This document shows positions 1-9,050 of a stretch of 57,500 nucleotides of DNA, piece by piece (within the stretch, counting starts at the first letter, position 1; every line of letters begins with the position of its first letter). Under the pieces are notes generated by a model. It was not told the DNA's origin. It made no database searches and was given only the letters and a program-made list of their open reading frames with translations. The stretch comes from CAZAFL01 sp964484465 (GTDB lineage Bacteria > Bacteroidota > Ignavibacteria > UBA10030 > SZUA-254), in the NCBI GenBank assembly GCA_964484465.1, contig CAZAFL010000022.1, forward strand, positions 1 through 57,500. Reading direction: 5' to 3'. The translations under genes were made by a program, and so were the position numbers.

Positions 1-1419
1 GACCCATCGAAGCTTCAGATTATTACACCGGATCCATCGAACCATGAAATAGCGAATGTCGCCCGTGCCCTTTTATATCCGAAGCATGAAATTATCTATG
101 TTTCGCTCGTCGGTTTTGACGAACTGTGGCGTGAGCTTACGCTTGACAGGCAAAGCCGTTCGACATTCCAGGACGTCGAAGTGTATGAAGATGAAGACGT
201 CGCTTCCGAAGTGGAAGAGGAAATCCGGAAAGGACATTTGAGCGAGCTTGTCGATAACATTTTTTCCGATGCAGTGCGGGTGAGCGCAAGCGATATTCAT
301 GTCATTCCCAAAAGCGCCAGGAAAACGGAAGTATATTTTAGAGTTGACGGCCATCTTACATTATGGCAATCGCTCGATGATGTTCGCGCCGACGCCGTTG
401 CTGCGGTAGTGAAGGACCAGGCAAAGGGTTTGGACCGGTTCGAGCGCAACATGGCACAGGACGGCTTTGCACAGAAAACTGTCGACAATAAAGTAGTTCG
501 GTTCCGCGTCTCGATTATCCCGGTTATCGGAAGAGAGCTCAAAGTAAAACTGGAGTCGATCGTTATCCGCGTTCTCACTGATCCGGAAGCGAGCATCACA
601 ATCGAAAATATCGGATTCCAGTCTTATGCGCTTGATCGATTCAAGAAGGCAATAGAAAAACCGTTCGGCATAGTCATTCTAACCGGACCGACAGGAAGCG
701 GAAAGAGTACGACATTGCTGGCTGCGATTCGCAGCGTGATGGATCCGAGTTTAAATATTCTTACTGTTGAAGATCCTGTCGAATATCTGATTGAGGGGGC
801 CCGACAAGTTAAACTCAACCCGAAACTTGATTTTGAAGGGGCTTTGCGCGCAATTCTTCGTCATGACCCGGATATCGTAATGGTGGGTGAGATTCGTGAC
901 AGGACCACAGCGGATATGGCAATTAAGCTTGCTAACACGGGCCACCTGACCTTTTCAACCCTGCACACGAACGACGCACCGAGTGTGATAGCACGGTTGT
1001 ATAAAATGGGGATAGAACCCTTCCTGCTTGCGTATGCGATAAATATTATCGTTGCACAGCGCCTTCTTCGAAAATTGTGTGAACGTTGCAAAACAGTCGA
1101 TAACGAAATTCTGCCTATCATGCTGGAGAAAATCGGGTATCCCATGGATGAAGCTAAAGGGACGAAATTTTATCGCCCTGTGGGATGTACACAATGTGTG
1201 AAAGGGTACAAAGGGCGAACTGCCATTCACGAAGTGCTCTATTTTACCAAAGAAATTCGTCAGCTCATCATGGAAGCAGGGAGTTCTATTAATGAAGAGG
1301 CCCTACGCCAGACCGCGGTAAAACAGGGGATGCAGACACTGCGGCAATCCGGCATCGAGCTTTTGAAAAAGGGAATTACGACCGTTGAAGAGCTGGCAAG
1401 CACCACCACTGAGGACTGA
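1..1419 (+). CDS. GspE/PilB-family secretion or pilus assembly ATPase (5' end cut off)
   Basis: The reading frame is open from the first base of the window, so the gene starts upstream and 472 residues are visible. In this family the protein is a cytoplasmic hexameric ATPase that drives type II secretion or type IV pilus assembly. In visible numbering the Walker A motif GPTGSGKS is at about 229-236, the Walker B region DIVMVGEIRD at about 291-300, and the His box TGHLTFSTLHTNDA follows. A CERC...CTQC zinc finger (Cys 360, 363, 396, 399) is typical of GspE/PilB and absent from PilT. The residues before about 60 look like the end of an N-terminal MshEN/T2SSE_N-type domain. No other secretion gene lies downstream, so partners are probably upstream. 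Family is certain; type II secretion versus pilus is not. Confidence 0.93.
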   Translation, partial: DPSKLQIITPDPSNHEIANVARALLYPKHEIIYVSLVGFDELWRELTLDRQSRSTFQDVEVYEDEDVASEVEEEIRKGHLSELVDNIFSDAVRVSASDIHVIPKSARKTEVYFRVDGHLTLWQSLDDVRADAVAAVVKDQAKGLDRFERNMAQDGFAQKTVDNKVVRFRVSIIPVIGRELKVKLESIVIRVLTDPEASITIENIGFQSYALDRFKKAIEKPFGIVILTGPTGSGKSTTLLAAIRSVMDPSLNILTVEDPVEYLIEGARQVKLNPKLDFEGALRAILRHDPDIVMVGEIRDRTTADMAIKLANTGHLTFSTLHTNDAPSVIARLYKMGIEPFLLAYAINIIVAQRLLRKLCERCKTVDNEILPIMLEKIGYPMDEAKGTKFYRPVGCTQCVKGYKGRTAIHEVLYFTKEIRQLIMEAGSSINEEALRQTAVKQGMQTLRQSGIELLKKGITTVEELASTTTED

Positions 1420-1557
1420 CGTTTTTTTTCCAGAGCTTTCAAGTCAGATCTCCGCCGATACAACAGCTCAAGCTGGTTAATTTGTTACCTTTCTGAACCC
1501 TACCTCTACTGGCTCCACAATTATACTCATATGCTTACTACTCCAATTCTCCTTTTA

Positions 1558-1586
1558 TTGCATCTTAGCTGGGTATTGTTTAAGTT
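1558..1586 (+). promoter_or_regulatory. Candidate promoter for the DUF2007 gene
   Basis: TTGCAT (1558-1563), 17-nt spacer, TAAGTT (1581-1586), about 48 nt before the next start codon. It fits the TTGNNN-17-TANNTT pattern seen at several other sites in the window. Seen by eye only. Confidence 0.45.
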
Positions 1587-1633
1587 CAGGTAAATCATCT
1601 CTTCAACCTGCATTTACAACGTAGGGTGTCCCT

Positions 1634-1864
1634 ATGGAAAACTATGTGGTTGTTGCAACCTTCCATGATGAAATTGAAGCCCGCCTTGCGCAGGCGACCC
1701 TCGCTGCCGCAGAAATTGAATCCTACTTGAAATTTGAAGATACCGGCGGCATGATGCCGGTTCTGCAGCAAAGCAAAGGCGTGAAAGTTCTCGTCGATGA
1801 AGAACATCTCGAAGAGGCAAAAACCGTTTTATCATCTCAAGCGGAAGAGCAGGCTGAATTCTGA
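1634..1864 (+). CDS. DUF2007-domain protein
   Basis: A 76-residue acidic cytoplasmic protein with no membrane segment. The N-terminus (ENYVVVATFHDEIEARLAQ) and the later run VKVLVDEEHLEEAKTVL match the pattern of the DUF2007 'putative signal transducing protein' family: a beta strand, a helix that 'addresses' residues, then a second beta-alpha unit. The molecular role of this family is unknown. It is a single gene with its own candidate promoter, 214 nt after the GspE-like gene and 70 nt before the permease. Family recognition is by sequence feel and is moderately sure. Confidence 0.75.
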   Translation: MENYVVVATFHDEIEARLAQATLAAAEIESYLKFEDTGGMMPVLQQSKGVKVLVDEEHLEEAKTVLSSQAEEQAEF

Positions 1865-1873
1865 ATTTTCCTC

Positions 1874-1902
1874 TTGATTCTCTCGAGTTCTTTCCCTAAG
1901 TT
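1874..1902 (+). promoter_or_regulatory. Candidate promoter for the amino-acid permease
   Basis: TTGATT (1874-1879), 17-nt spacer, TAAGTT (1897-1902), 32 nt before the permease ATG. It matches the recurring TTGNNN-17-TANNTT arrangement. Confidence 0.5.
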
Positions 1903-1934
1903 TCGGTCACTCTTTTCAAAGCCATCAGACAGAT

Positions 1935-3833
1935 ATGTTTCGACAGTTATTTCGGACAAAGAATCTTGACCTCATACTAAAAGATGCCGAAGAACCGGAA
2001 CATCAACTGCGGCGGGCACTTGGTCCGGTTGCATTAACGCTCCTGGGAGTCGGCGCAATTATCGGCGCCGGAATTTTTGCGACAATCGGCACTGCTGCGG
2101 CGGGAGATGCCAACCGACTTGGTGCAGGTCCGGCACTCATGATTTCGTTTATCCTTACAGCCGTTGTCTGTGGGTTTACTGCGTTATGTTATGCTGAATT
2201 TGCATCGATGGTCCCGATCTCAGGTTCCGCCTATACATACTCGTATGCGACACTTGGTGAAGCAGTCGCGTGGATTATCGGCTGGGATCTGATTATTGAA
2301 TATGCCGTTGGGAATATTGCTGTTGCAATCAGCTGGGGGAATTATTTCAAGACTCTGCTTGCCGGACTTCGTGTACCTGCTATTGGACTCAACGGCATCA
2401 ATTTTCCCGACTGGCTGTCAATAGATTATCGCACCGCGGCGAAAATTCCGGGTGTGTATGAACACGCACCTCATCTGTTTGGTGTTCCTATCGTCTTTAA
2501 TCTTCTTGCCGTTTCCATCGTAGCGGTCATAACAATTGTTCTGGTTTGGGGTATACGTGAGAGCGCCCGGTTTAATGCCATCATGGTGGGAATCAAAATT
2601 CTTGTGCTATCATTTTTTATGGTGGTAGGTTTTACGTATGTTCAGCCGCAACATTGGACTCCGTTTGCCCCGAATGGCTGGGCCGGGATCAGCGCAGGTG
2701 CCGCAATTGTGTTCTTTGCATACATCGGGTTCGATGCTGTTTCAACCGTTGCCGAAGAAACGAAAAACCCGCAGCGAAATCTGCCCATAGGAATCATTGC
2801 CTCCCTTATCATTTGCACAATTTTCTATGCGCTGGTTGCAATCGTTTTCACCGGATTGATTTCATATCCGGACCTCAAGGCAAAGCTTGCCACTGAACAG
2901 GCGGAACCGTTGACGATGGCGCTGGAGCATGTCGGCAAACAATCCCATACTGATTTGGGATGGGCAATTGGCATCGTTGCATTTGGCTCGGTCATAGCTC
3001 ACACTGCCGTGTTGCTGGTGTTTCAATTGGGTCAGCCGCGAATCTTTTATTCGATGTCACGTGATGGGCTTCTTCCCTCTATATTCTACAAGGTACATTC
3101 GAAATTCCGCACGCCGCACATATCGACTATTCTGACAGGCGTCTTCGTTGCTGTCTTTGCAGCGGTCGCAAGCATCGATGAGATGGTTGATCTGACAAAT
3201 ATCGGAACACTGTTTGCCTTCATCCTTGTATGTGCCGGTATCATCGTTCTGAGAAAACGTGAGCCCCAGCGCGCCCGGCCGTTCCGTGTCCCTGGAGGAA
3301 TTGTTATTCCAGTTCTCGGGATCATTTCATGTTTGTATTTGATTTATTACCTGCCGCCGACTTCATGGCTTCGATTTGCTGCATGGCTTAACATCGGGTT
3401 TGTGATTTATGTAGGGTATGGGTCAATTCATAGCAAACTCACAGGCAGGCATCAAAGCTCCGACATTGTGACGCACAACCTGTCGACCGCATATACCGGT
3501 GCATGGCTTGGAGTGATTGGAGTAGCATTGTTGTTTTTCATGCGGGCGTTCGACGTATGGCTGGATGCGCTCAAAAATCAGGGTGACCATGCTCTCGGCT
3601 ATGTATTCAGTGCAGCACCATGGCTTGAGTTGTCATGGTTCCTGGTGATCCCGTTGATGCTCAACGCATTCGTTCTCGGACCCATTGTTTTCAGACGGGT
3701 CCAACTTGCCAAGCCAGGATTACAGGGTCAGGAATCTCTCAGGGCCGCAAGAACAAGCATAGCTATTGTTTCACTCATCGCTGCGGGGGCGCTGGTGTAT
3801 GTGATTCTCGTAGCGGTGAACATTAACTGGTGA
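1935..3833 (+). CDS. APC-superfamily amino acid permease (cationic amino-acid transporter type)
   Basis: A 632-residue integral membrane protein. The first helix carries the APC signature GVGAIIGAGIFATIGTAAA (about residues 36-54), followed by the conserved region around FASMVPISGSAYTYSY. The N-terminal start MFRQLFRTKN and the general layout resemble bacterial YfnA/CAT-type permeases, which import amino acids with protons. I count at least 12 hydrophobic helices plus an extra C-terminal pair (about 530-625), so the protein is longer than a basic 12-helix permease, as in the CAT subfamily. The substrate cannot be read from sequence. It is probably monocistronic: the next gene points toward it from the other strand. 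Confidence 0.9.
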   Translation: MFRQLFRTKNLDLILKDAEEPEHQLRRALGPVALTLLGVGAIIGAGIFATIGTAAAGDANRLGAGPALMISFILTAVVCGFTALCYAEFASMVPISGSAYTYSYATLGEAVAWIIGWDLIIEYAVGNIAVAISWGNYFKTLLAGLRVPAIGLNGINFPDWLSIDYRTAAKIPGVYEHAPHLFGVPIVFNLLAVSIVAVITIVLVWGIRESARFNAIMVGIKILVLSFFMVVGFTYVQPQHWTPFAPNGWAGISAGAAIVFFAYIGFDAVSTVAEETKNPQRNLPIGIIASLIICTIFYALVAIVFTGLISYPDLKAKLATEQAEPLTMALEHVGKQSHTDLGWAIGIVAFGSVIAHTAVLLVFQLGQPRIFYSMSRDGLLPSIFYKVHSKFRTPHISTILTGVFVAVFAAVASIDEMVDLTNIGTLFAFILVCAGIIVLRKREPQRARPFRVPGGIVIPVLGIISCLYLIYYLPPTSWLRFAAWLNIGFVIYVGYGSIHSKLTGRHQSSDIVTHNLSTAYTGAWLGVIGVALLFFMRAFDVWLDALKNQGDHALGYVFSAAPWLELSWFLVIPLMLNAFVLGPIVFRRVQLAKPGLQGQESLRAARTSIAIVSLIAAGALVYVILVAVNINW

Positions 3834-3885
3834 ACGATGTGCCCTTGTGCGGTTGTGGTGTTTGTTTATTCTGATTTGTCAACTT

Positions 3886-4233
3886 CTATTGGTTTTCTTT
3901 CTTCGATGCAAAGCTGTAAAACAGCAGCAATCCGCATCCGACAAATAACGGTATCAGTCCGATCATGACTCCTTCTTCTACTCCCAAATTGCGGTGCAGG
4001 AAGTGTCCGATCAGGACTGCAAGCCCCGCGCAAATGAAAAGTATTCCCCACTTTAGCGAGCTGAGAGGATCACGCTGAACCTGCTTTTTATAAAGTGATT
4101 TGATATCCTCACTCGACATCCCTTTTTCAACCATCGTCATCCTCTCTCGGTGCCTGACAAGCAGCAATGTCACCCACACTGACCCTGCCACCAAAAAAAA
4201 CATTATTGGAACTGCTACTTCATGAGGTTGCAT
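3886..4233 (-). CDS. Small membrane protein, DUF6249-like
   Basis: A 115-residue protein with three hydrophobic segments: about 7-26 (VPIMFFLVAGSVWVTLLLV), about 62-82 and about 90-108. A charged cytoplasmic linker contains RHRERMTMVEKGMSSEDIKSL. The layout (one helix, an 'ERMxMIEKG' linker, two helices) is like small FCB-group membrane proteins annotated DUF6249; function unknown. A purine-rich AAAGGAAAAC precedes the ATG on the minus strand. It is convergent with the permease and divergent from the ECF sigma gene, a location sometimes seen for proteins linked to cell-envelope sigma factors, but that link is inference. Confidence 0.65.
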   Translation of the reverse strand: MQPHEVAVPIMFFLVAGSVWVTLLLVRHRERMTMVEKGMSSEDIKSLYKKQVQRDPLSSLKWGILFICAGLAVLIGHFLHRNLGVEEGVMIGLIPLFVGCGLLLFYSFASKKENQ

Positions 4234-4393
4234 ATTGTTTTCCTTTATTTCAAAATTCCATGATTTTGTTCATCTGTAACTTATGACTCAGTTACTCCGC
4301 GCAAGGTTTCATTCTCATAAAAATGAAGTATATTATTTGAGGCTATTCTGAAACCCCAGTCTGTCTTATTCAGTCTAAAATGGCAGAACATAT

Positions 4394-4966
4394 ATGGTGA
4401 TCACTGATAATGAAATTGTCGAAAGCGTCCGCAAAGGGAAAAAACACCTTTATGCCAGGCTGGTTGACAGATACAAGGATAAGGCAATGACACTTGCACT
4501 TCGCATGCTTCGTAACCGCGAAGATGCGGAAGAAGCATTACAGGATGCTTTTGTCAGAGCATATAACGCGTTAGACAGGTTCGAAGGCAAGGCAAAGTTT
4601 GGAACTTGGTTCTATCGGATTTTATACAATGTTTGCCTTACCCGGCTCGGTAGGCGAAAAGAAAATTTTCTTTCGATTGATGAGCAAGATAGAGAAATTT
4701 TATTCTCGTACAATCCAAAGGATTCGAGTGAATTGAATTATGAAGCGGCGGAGACAGTGGCAATCATAAAAAAAGGGATTGAAACGTTACCAGAGAAGTA
4801 CAGTGTGGTGTTGTCATTGTTTTATTTTCAGGAGTTAAGTCACGAGGAAATTTGTGAAGTGACACAATTGCCCCTCGGCACACTAAAAACACATCTTTTC
4901 CGTGCCCGTGCGATGCTGTCGGGCATTCTGGCAAAAGAACTTGAAATGGAGAAGATATTGTCATGA
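4394..4966 (+). CDS. RNA polymerase ECF-type sigma factor
   Basis: 190 residues with the two domains of an extracytoplasmic-function sigma factor. Sigma-2 is at about 15-85 (RMLRNREDAEEALQDAFVRAYNALDRFEGKAKFGTWFYRILYN pattern, the -10 contact region) and sigma-4 at about 125-180 (LPEKYSVVLSLFYFQELSHEEICEV, then a helix-turn-helix GTLKTHLFRARAML). It directs RNA polymerase to a small regulon. Its stop overlaps the next start by 4 nt (ATGA) and that product is a membrane anti-sigma candidate, so the two form a classic pair. A TATATT lies at 4329-4334 but without a clear TTG-type -35 box at 17 nt, so self-regulation is possible but not shown. Confidence 0.93.
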   Translation: MVITDNEIVESVRKGKKHLYARLVDRYKDKAMTLALRMLRNREDAEEALQDAFVRAYNALDRFEGKAKFGTWFYRILYNVCLTRLGRRKENFLSIDEQDREILFSYNPKDSSELNYEAAETVAIIKKGIETLPEKYSVVLSLFYFQELSHEEICEVTQLPLGTLKTHLFRARAMLSGILAKELEMEKILS

Positions 4967-5517
4967 ACCATCCGACTTTTATTCAACTTCAGGAATATTT
5001 GGATACCGGACAAACAGGTCTATCGAATTCGGATATCAGCATGCATCTTCGGTCGTGCAAAGAATGCGGCGAGAGAGTAGCGTCTCTTCGGGAGATGGAC
5101 AAGGCGATCCGCAATGCGGGGCGCGAACGCGTTTCAGCACAATTTACTCAACGGGTTATGAAACAACTGGGAATTGAATACCCTGCATCGTTTGCCTGGT
5201 ATTTCTTCAGGAATTTAGCACCCCTGTTTGCACTATCAGTGATTGTTGGAATAATATTTATCGTCTTCCAGCTTTCGGGAACGTTTCAAAACCCCCATGT
5301 ACAACAGTCGGTGAGTTCTGCCCAATCCTTATATGGGAAAACCTCGGGTACTTTATCGGAATATCTGGAACGGTTCAATGAAGGGGTCCAAAAGTATTTT
5401 TCATTCGCTTTTGCAAAAAATACTTATGGGTTGACACTTTTCATGGTCCTTTTTATTGGTGCCGTTGCGTTGCTTGACAGGTATTTGTTGATTCCGATGA
5501 TGAAAAGAAAAATGTGA
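4963..5517 (+). CDS. Putative membrane anti-sigma factor (zinc-finger type)
   Basis: 184 residues, translationally coupled to the ECF sigma gene by an ATGA overlap. The N-terminal 45 residues hold H-x3-C-x2-C (HLRSCKEC), the zinc-associated anti-sigma motif, preceded by the short helix LQEYLD usual for these domains. A membrane helix follows at about 86-106 (LAPLFALSVIVGIIFIVFQL) and a second near the C-terminus (about 157-177). By family knowledge the cytoplasmic zinc domain would bind the sigma factor until an envelope signal releases it. Two membrane helices rather than one is a mild oddity. The inducing signal is unknown. Confidence 0.82.
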   Translation: MNHPTFIQLQEYLDTGQTGLSNSDISMHLRSCKECGERVASLREMDKAIRNAGRERVSAQFTQRVMKQLGIEYPASFAWYFFRNLAPLFALSVIVGIIFIVFQLSGTFQNPHVQQSVSSAQSLYGKTSGTLSEYLERFNEGVQKYFSFAFAKNTYGLTLFMVLFIGAVALLDRYLLIPMMKRKM

Positions 5518-5530
5518 TGAAGAGAAATTA

Positions 5531-6880
5531 TTATCTCTGCGGCTGCGGGATTGCAACAAGGCTTGCGTCGCCAACGCTGTCAATTGCCTGAATTCCAAAG
5601 ATATAATCGTCCTTGGAAATATGGAGGACAATCGATGTGTCGCTCGTCGCTATTGCATGCTGCCAGGTAGGTGAAGTCGTTTCGCGGTATCGTATAACAT
5701 ATCGGGTAACACCTCGGTCGGTATTTTTATTCCATGTAAGTTCTGTGTCATAGTCCAATTGTCGAGTAATGATTCTCGCCTCCGAAGGGGATGATGGGGC
5801 GAGTGCGAGCGAGGCTAATGCCGAGGCATTTATGCGCGCAACATTCGCGCAATAATTGAAGTTCATAAATTTCGACAAGTCTCCGAATTCTTTTCCGTTT
5901 TCAACTCTCACGTTCTGGTGTTGATGGTCAAAGTTTTCTTTCGCTTCCGTGAAGCGAACCGCGGCAAATCCGCGTTCATGAAACGGGGTATGGTCTCCAC
6001 CGCGTAAGTAACGGTCACGCCGGTAGATCATTCTTACTTCGAAATTGGAAACATAGCGTTCTCCGATTTCCTTGACATACCGGGCCAGCGAGCGGGAAGG
6101 ACCGTCGTTCTCCAGCCCAAGAGCATTGCGGCTGCGAATTGTTGCACCTGAGTCGTGGAGGCTATACGCTTCAGAGAATACTCTGACATAGCTGCTTTCT
6201 ACCTCTCCACCTCCTCCGTGAATACTTCCGACAATATCGTTATTCAGCACACCTTCAATGTTCTGCGATTGTTGTTTTGCCATTTCAGCAAATTGTGTCG
6301 AGCCGATGAGCCCTTGTTCCTCCGCAGCAAAAGTAATAAACATGATGTTGGCGTTAAAACTGTATTTCGAAAACACCCGTGCCAGTTCGAGGACGAGCGC
6401 TGTACCACTGGCATTGTCGTCAGCTCCCGGCGCCGCGCTAACTGAATCGGCTACATTTGTGCATCGTGAATCGTAATGACTGCTGACAATAAAGAACCGG
6501 GAAGATGGAATCGCAGGCCTGAACGTTGCAACAATGTTGACGATGCTGGTTGGATGTGGTAATCGAACCGATGCTGGAGCAATCGACTGCTGCTCTTCAA
6601 CTGTCATTTGGTTTCTGCTTGTTCCTGCAAAACGCTTGAATTCCGATGTTATCCATCGTCGTGCGGCTCCGATACCGTGCGATTGATCAGTCGTGTCTGA
6701 AAGGGTATGACGAGTTCCGAAACTCTCCAGTTTTTCAACTCTTACTTTAATGCTATCCGCCGAAATCTCTTTGACGATATTTTCCACAAGAGGATTTGTT
6801 CTTACGACATCCTGCGCGAACATGCCGGCGGAGCTTATGACGATGAGGAAAATGTTGGAGGCTATCCGCGTTGACATCAA
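5531..6880 (-). CDS. Secreted M28-family zinc aminopeptidase with C-terminal fibronectin-III-like domain
   Basis: 449 residues with an N-terminal signal peptide (about 1-22, ending near MFAQ). The M28 metallopeptidase ligands are visible: His in SSHYDSR, bridging Asp in GADDNASGTA, catalytic Glu-Glu in FAAEEQGLIGS, Asp in LNNDIVG and the last His in GGDHTPFHERGFAAVRFTE. The last roughly 90 residues (ELTWNKNTDRGVTRYVIRYR onward) look like one fibronectin type III domain. The enzyme would trim N-terminal residues from peptides outside the cytoplasm. There is no type IX sorting domain, so it is probably periplasmic. It is the last gene of a three-gene minus-strand operon, 12 nt after the MgtC-like gene. 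Confidence 0.88.
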   Translation of the reverse strand: MMSTRIASNIFLIVISSAGMFAQDVVRTNPLVENIVKEISADSIKVRVEKLESFGTRHTLSDTTDQSHGIGAARRWITSEFKRFAGTSRNQMTVEEQQSIAPASVRLPHPTSIVNIVATFRPAIPSSRFFIVSSHYDSRCTNVADSVSAAPGADDNASGTALVLELARVFSKYSFNANIMFITFAAEEQGLIGSTQFAEMAKQQSQNIEGVLNNDIVGSIHGGGGEVESSYVRVFSEAYSLHDSGATIRSRNALGLENDGPSRSLARYVKEIGERYVSNFEVRMIYRRDRYLRGGDHTPFHERGFAAVRFTEAKENFDHQHQNVRVENGKEFGDLSKFMNFNYCANVARINASALASLALAPSSPSEARIITRQLDYDTELTWNKNTDRGVTRYVIRYRETTSPTWQHAIATSDTSIVLHISKDDYIFGIQAIDSVGDASLVAIPQPQR

Positions 6881-6891
6881 AACGGAGGTGA

Positions 6892-7578
6892 TTATTTTTC
6901 AGTGATTACTTCGTTGATGCCGCGGACTTGCCAGATTTCAGAAAGGAACCGGTGGTGCGATGGATGTTTATCGCAAAACTGGAGTTTCAACATGGAAGAA
7001 TTTGAACTGACTTTCGTGCAATCGAGTTTGGAAAAATCGATTTCGTGTTCAGCAAGAAGCGCTGCGAGTTCAGCCCGCGCGCGTCCACCATCGTTCGCGA
7101 ACACAATCTCACATGAGACGAAATGACATTTGCCGAGTAATTTTGGCTCTATCTTAGCAAGGAGAACCAGCGTGATGAGAACAAAAATACTTCCAAGAAG
7201 TCCGATCCCCGGAAACCCGGCCCCGACGGTCAGTCCGATGCCTGCAACGACCCAGATGGTCGCGGCTGAAGTTAATCCCGTAATTGTTCCGCGCGACTGG
7301 ATGATTGTTCCTGCGCCAAGAAAACCTATTCCGGTGACAACCTGCGAAGCGATTCTGGTCGGGTCGGTGTTCGGCATGCCGATACTCTTGAGAATAAACT
7401 CGGAGACAAGCATATAAAGTGCCGACCCGAAGCAAATCAGCGTATTCGTACGGAAGCCAGCCGGCTTACCCTTCCGTTCCCGCTCGATACCGATCAATCC
7501 GCCGCAAATGATAGCAAAACCTCCACGTAAGAGAAATGTCGGAAGAATGGTAACGAACAGATCTTTTGATTCCATCAT
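6892..7578 (-). CDS. MgtC/SapB-family membrane protein
   Basis: 228 residues. The N-terminal membrane part carries the family signatures GGLIGIERERKGKPAGFRTN and ASQVVTGIGFLGAGTIIQ, then GLTSAATIWVVAGIGLTVGAG. Four or five hydrophobic helices are visible up to about residue 140. The C-terminal 80 residues form a soluble alpha/beta tail, as in MgtC proteins with an ACT-like domain. Family members are linked to growth in low magnesium and to control of F-type ATPase in pathogens; the role here is unknown. It sits 4 nt after bshA and 12 nt before the M28 gene, so it is probably co-transcribed. Confidence 0.9.
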   Translation of the reverse strand: MMESKDLFVTILPTFLLRGGFAIICGGLIGIERERKGKPAGFRTNTLICFGSALYMLVSEFILKSIGMPNTDPTRIASQVVTGIGFLGAGTIIQSRGTITGLTSAATIWVVAGIGLTVGAGFPGIGLLGSIFVLITLVLLAKIEPKLLGKCHFVSCEIVFANDGGRARAELAALLAEHEIDFSKLDCTKVSSNSSMLKLQFCDKHPSHHRFLSEIWQVRGINEVITEK

Positions 7579-7582
7579 GAGC

Positions 7583-8722
7583 TCATTTTGCTAAGGTGAG
7601 TTTTTCAGATAGAATCTCTTCATAGAAGTGTTCGTATTTGTCGATGATCATATCTCTATCGAACATTTCAACGGCCCGTTTCCTGCTTGCTGTTGCGAAA
7701 TGCCTGTACCTGTTCTCATTTGTCAGCAGCTCAATTGCGTATCTCGCCATCCGTTCAACATCTCCTATCTCAGCAATGTATCCGGTTTCTCCTTGAACGA
7801 TCAGTTCGGGAAGTCCCCCGACGCTTGAAGAAACTACAGGGACTTCACACGCCATAGCTTCGAGGGCAGAGAGGCCGAAGCTTTCGGATTGGCTCGGCAT
7901 CAGGAAGAGGTCGGAAGCAGAGAGAAGTGGTATGATTTCCGCCTGCTTGCCAAGGAACTGAACATTGTCACATATCTTGAGTTCACGGCAAAGTCGTTCG
8001 CAGTTGGAACGGTCGGGACCGTCCCCGATCAAAATTAATTTTGCGGGCAGCTTGCTGTTCACCAGTTGAAATATCCGTATCACATCCGGGACACGCTTGA
8101 CCTGCCTGAAGTTGGAAACATGCACCAGCACCTTCTCCCCATGCGGTGCGATGTTTTGTCTGATACCGCTTGCATCTACGCGTTTGTATTTCTTGGAGTC
8201 TATAAAATTGGGAATAACGCGAATGTCTTTTTCGATATTGTAATTGGTGTTCGTTTTTTCTTTGAGGAACCTTGAAACGGCAGTTACACCATCACTTTGT
8301 TCAATGCTGAATTTCATCACCGGAAGATAGCTCGGTTCCAATCCTACGAGTGTGATATCGGTGCCGTGGAGGGTTGTGAGAATTTTCAAACTGTTATTTC
8401 CGATAATCTGCTTAGCAAGATACGCACTGATAGCATGTGGTATTGCATAATGCGCGTGCAAAATATCCAGGTTCTCGAACCTCGCAACCTCTACGATTTT
8501 ACTTGCCAGAGCCGGAGTATAAAGGGGGAAATCAAAGAGGGGGTAATTGGAGATCTCGACTTCATGATAAACAATGTTGTCGACAAACCCGTCGAGCCGT
8601 ATCGGCATCGCATAACTGATGAAGTGTATTTTATGTCCCCTGTGGGCTAAGGCTTTGCCCAGTTCGGCCGCTACGACTCCGCTTCCACCGTAGGTGGGAT
8701 AACAGGTAATTCCTATATTCAT
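7583..8722 (-). CDS. bshA: N-acetyl-alpha-D-glucosaminyl L-malate synthase (bacillithiol biosynthesis)
   Basis: A GT4-family glycosyltransferase of 379 residues that joins GlcNAc to L-malate, the first step of bacillithiol synthesis. BshA hallmarks are the start MNIGITCYPTYGGSGVVA, FISYAMPIRLD, ISNYPLFDFPLYTPALASK, and the donor-site region PSQSESFGLSALEAMACEVPVVSS. An upstream in-frame ATG exists at 8764, but I chose 8722 because the conserved protein begins there and the candidate promoter at 8736-8764 would start transcription downstream of the longer start. It is the first gene of an operon with the MgtC-like and M28 genes. The other pathway genes (bshB, bshC) are not in the window. Confidence 0.93.
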   Translation of the reverse strand: MNIGITCYPTYGGSGVVAAELGKALAHRGHKIHFISYAMPIRLDGFVDNIVYHEVEISNYPLFDFPLYTPALASKIVEVARFENLDILHAHYAIPHAISAYLAKQIIGNNSLKILTTLHGTDITLVGLEPSYLPVMKFSIEQSDGVTAVSRFLKEKTNTNYNIEKDIRVIPNFIDSKKYKRVDASGIRQNIAPHGEKVLVHVSNFRQVKRVPDVIRIFQLVNSKLPAKLILIGDGPDRSNCERLCRELKICDNVQFLGKQAEIIPLLSASDLFLMPSQSESFGLSALEAMACEVPVVSSSVGGLPELIVQGETGYIAEIGDVERMARYAIELLTNENRYRHFATASRKRAVEMFDRDMIIDKYEHFYEEILSEKLTLAK

Positions 8723-8735
8723 GATGTATGAACCA

Positions 8736-8764
8736 AAGGTAGAAAGAAAATCCCCAAAATTCAA
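8736..8764 (-). promoter_or_regulatory. Candidate promoter of the bshA operon
   Basis: Read on the minus strand: TTGAAT (8764-8759), 17-nt spacer, TACCTT (8741-8736). It fits the TTGNNN-17-TANNTT pattern and would give a very short leader of about 7 nt before the bshA ATG at 8722. Confidence 0.45.
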
Positions 8765-9050
8765 ATTTTTATCACAGTTTCCTATTTTTTGATGGATTGT
8801 TTTTGTTCTTTTTTATCCATTTAAGCAGCATAGAGTCATGATCTCAACACTTCTCAAAATTCAACCAAAATAGCTGTTTTTGTTAAGCTTAGTCGTAAAA
8901 AATCATCAACAAATTTCATTACCCCTTTTTTTCAAAAAAATTTCTAAAAAGGATTTTATTTTTGAAAAAATGTGTTATATTATGTGGCTGCGGAAGCCCA
9001 CCTCGCGATCAAGTTTATTATTATTTTCAAATCTGAAAGGAAGTTTTACA
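8765..9050. other. AT-rich intergenic region between divergent genes
   Basis: About 290 nt, very AT-rich, with poly-T and poly-A runs. It separates bshA (minus) from the zinc-ribbon gene (plus). A TATATT is present at 8976-8981, but no TTG box lies 17 nt upstream of it. I see a small hairpin GGCT-gcgga-AGCC near 8986-8998, and no convincing gene. Confidence 0.4.

Noticed and set aside
3886..4233. Idea that the small membrane protein is the anti-sigma partner of the ECF factor
   Set aside because: A better candidate with H-x3-C-x2-C overlaps the sigma gene itself.
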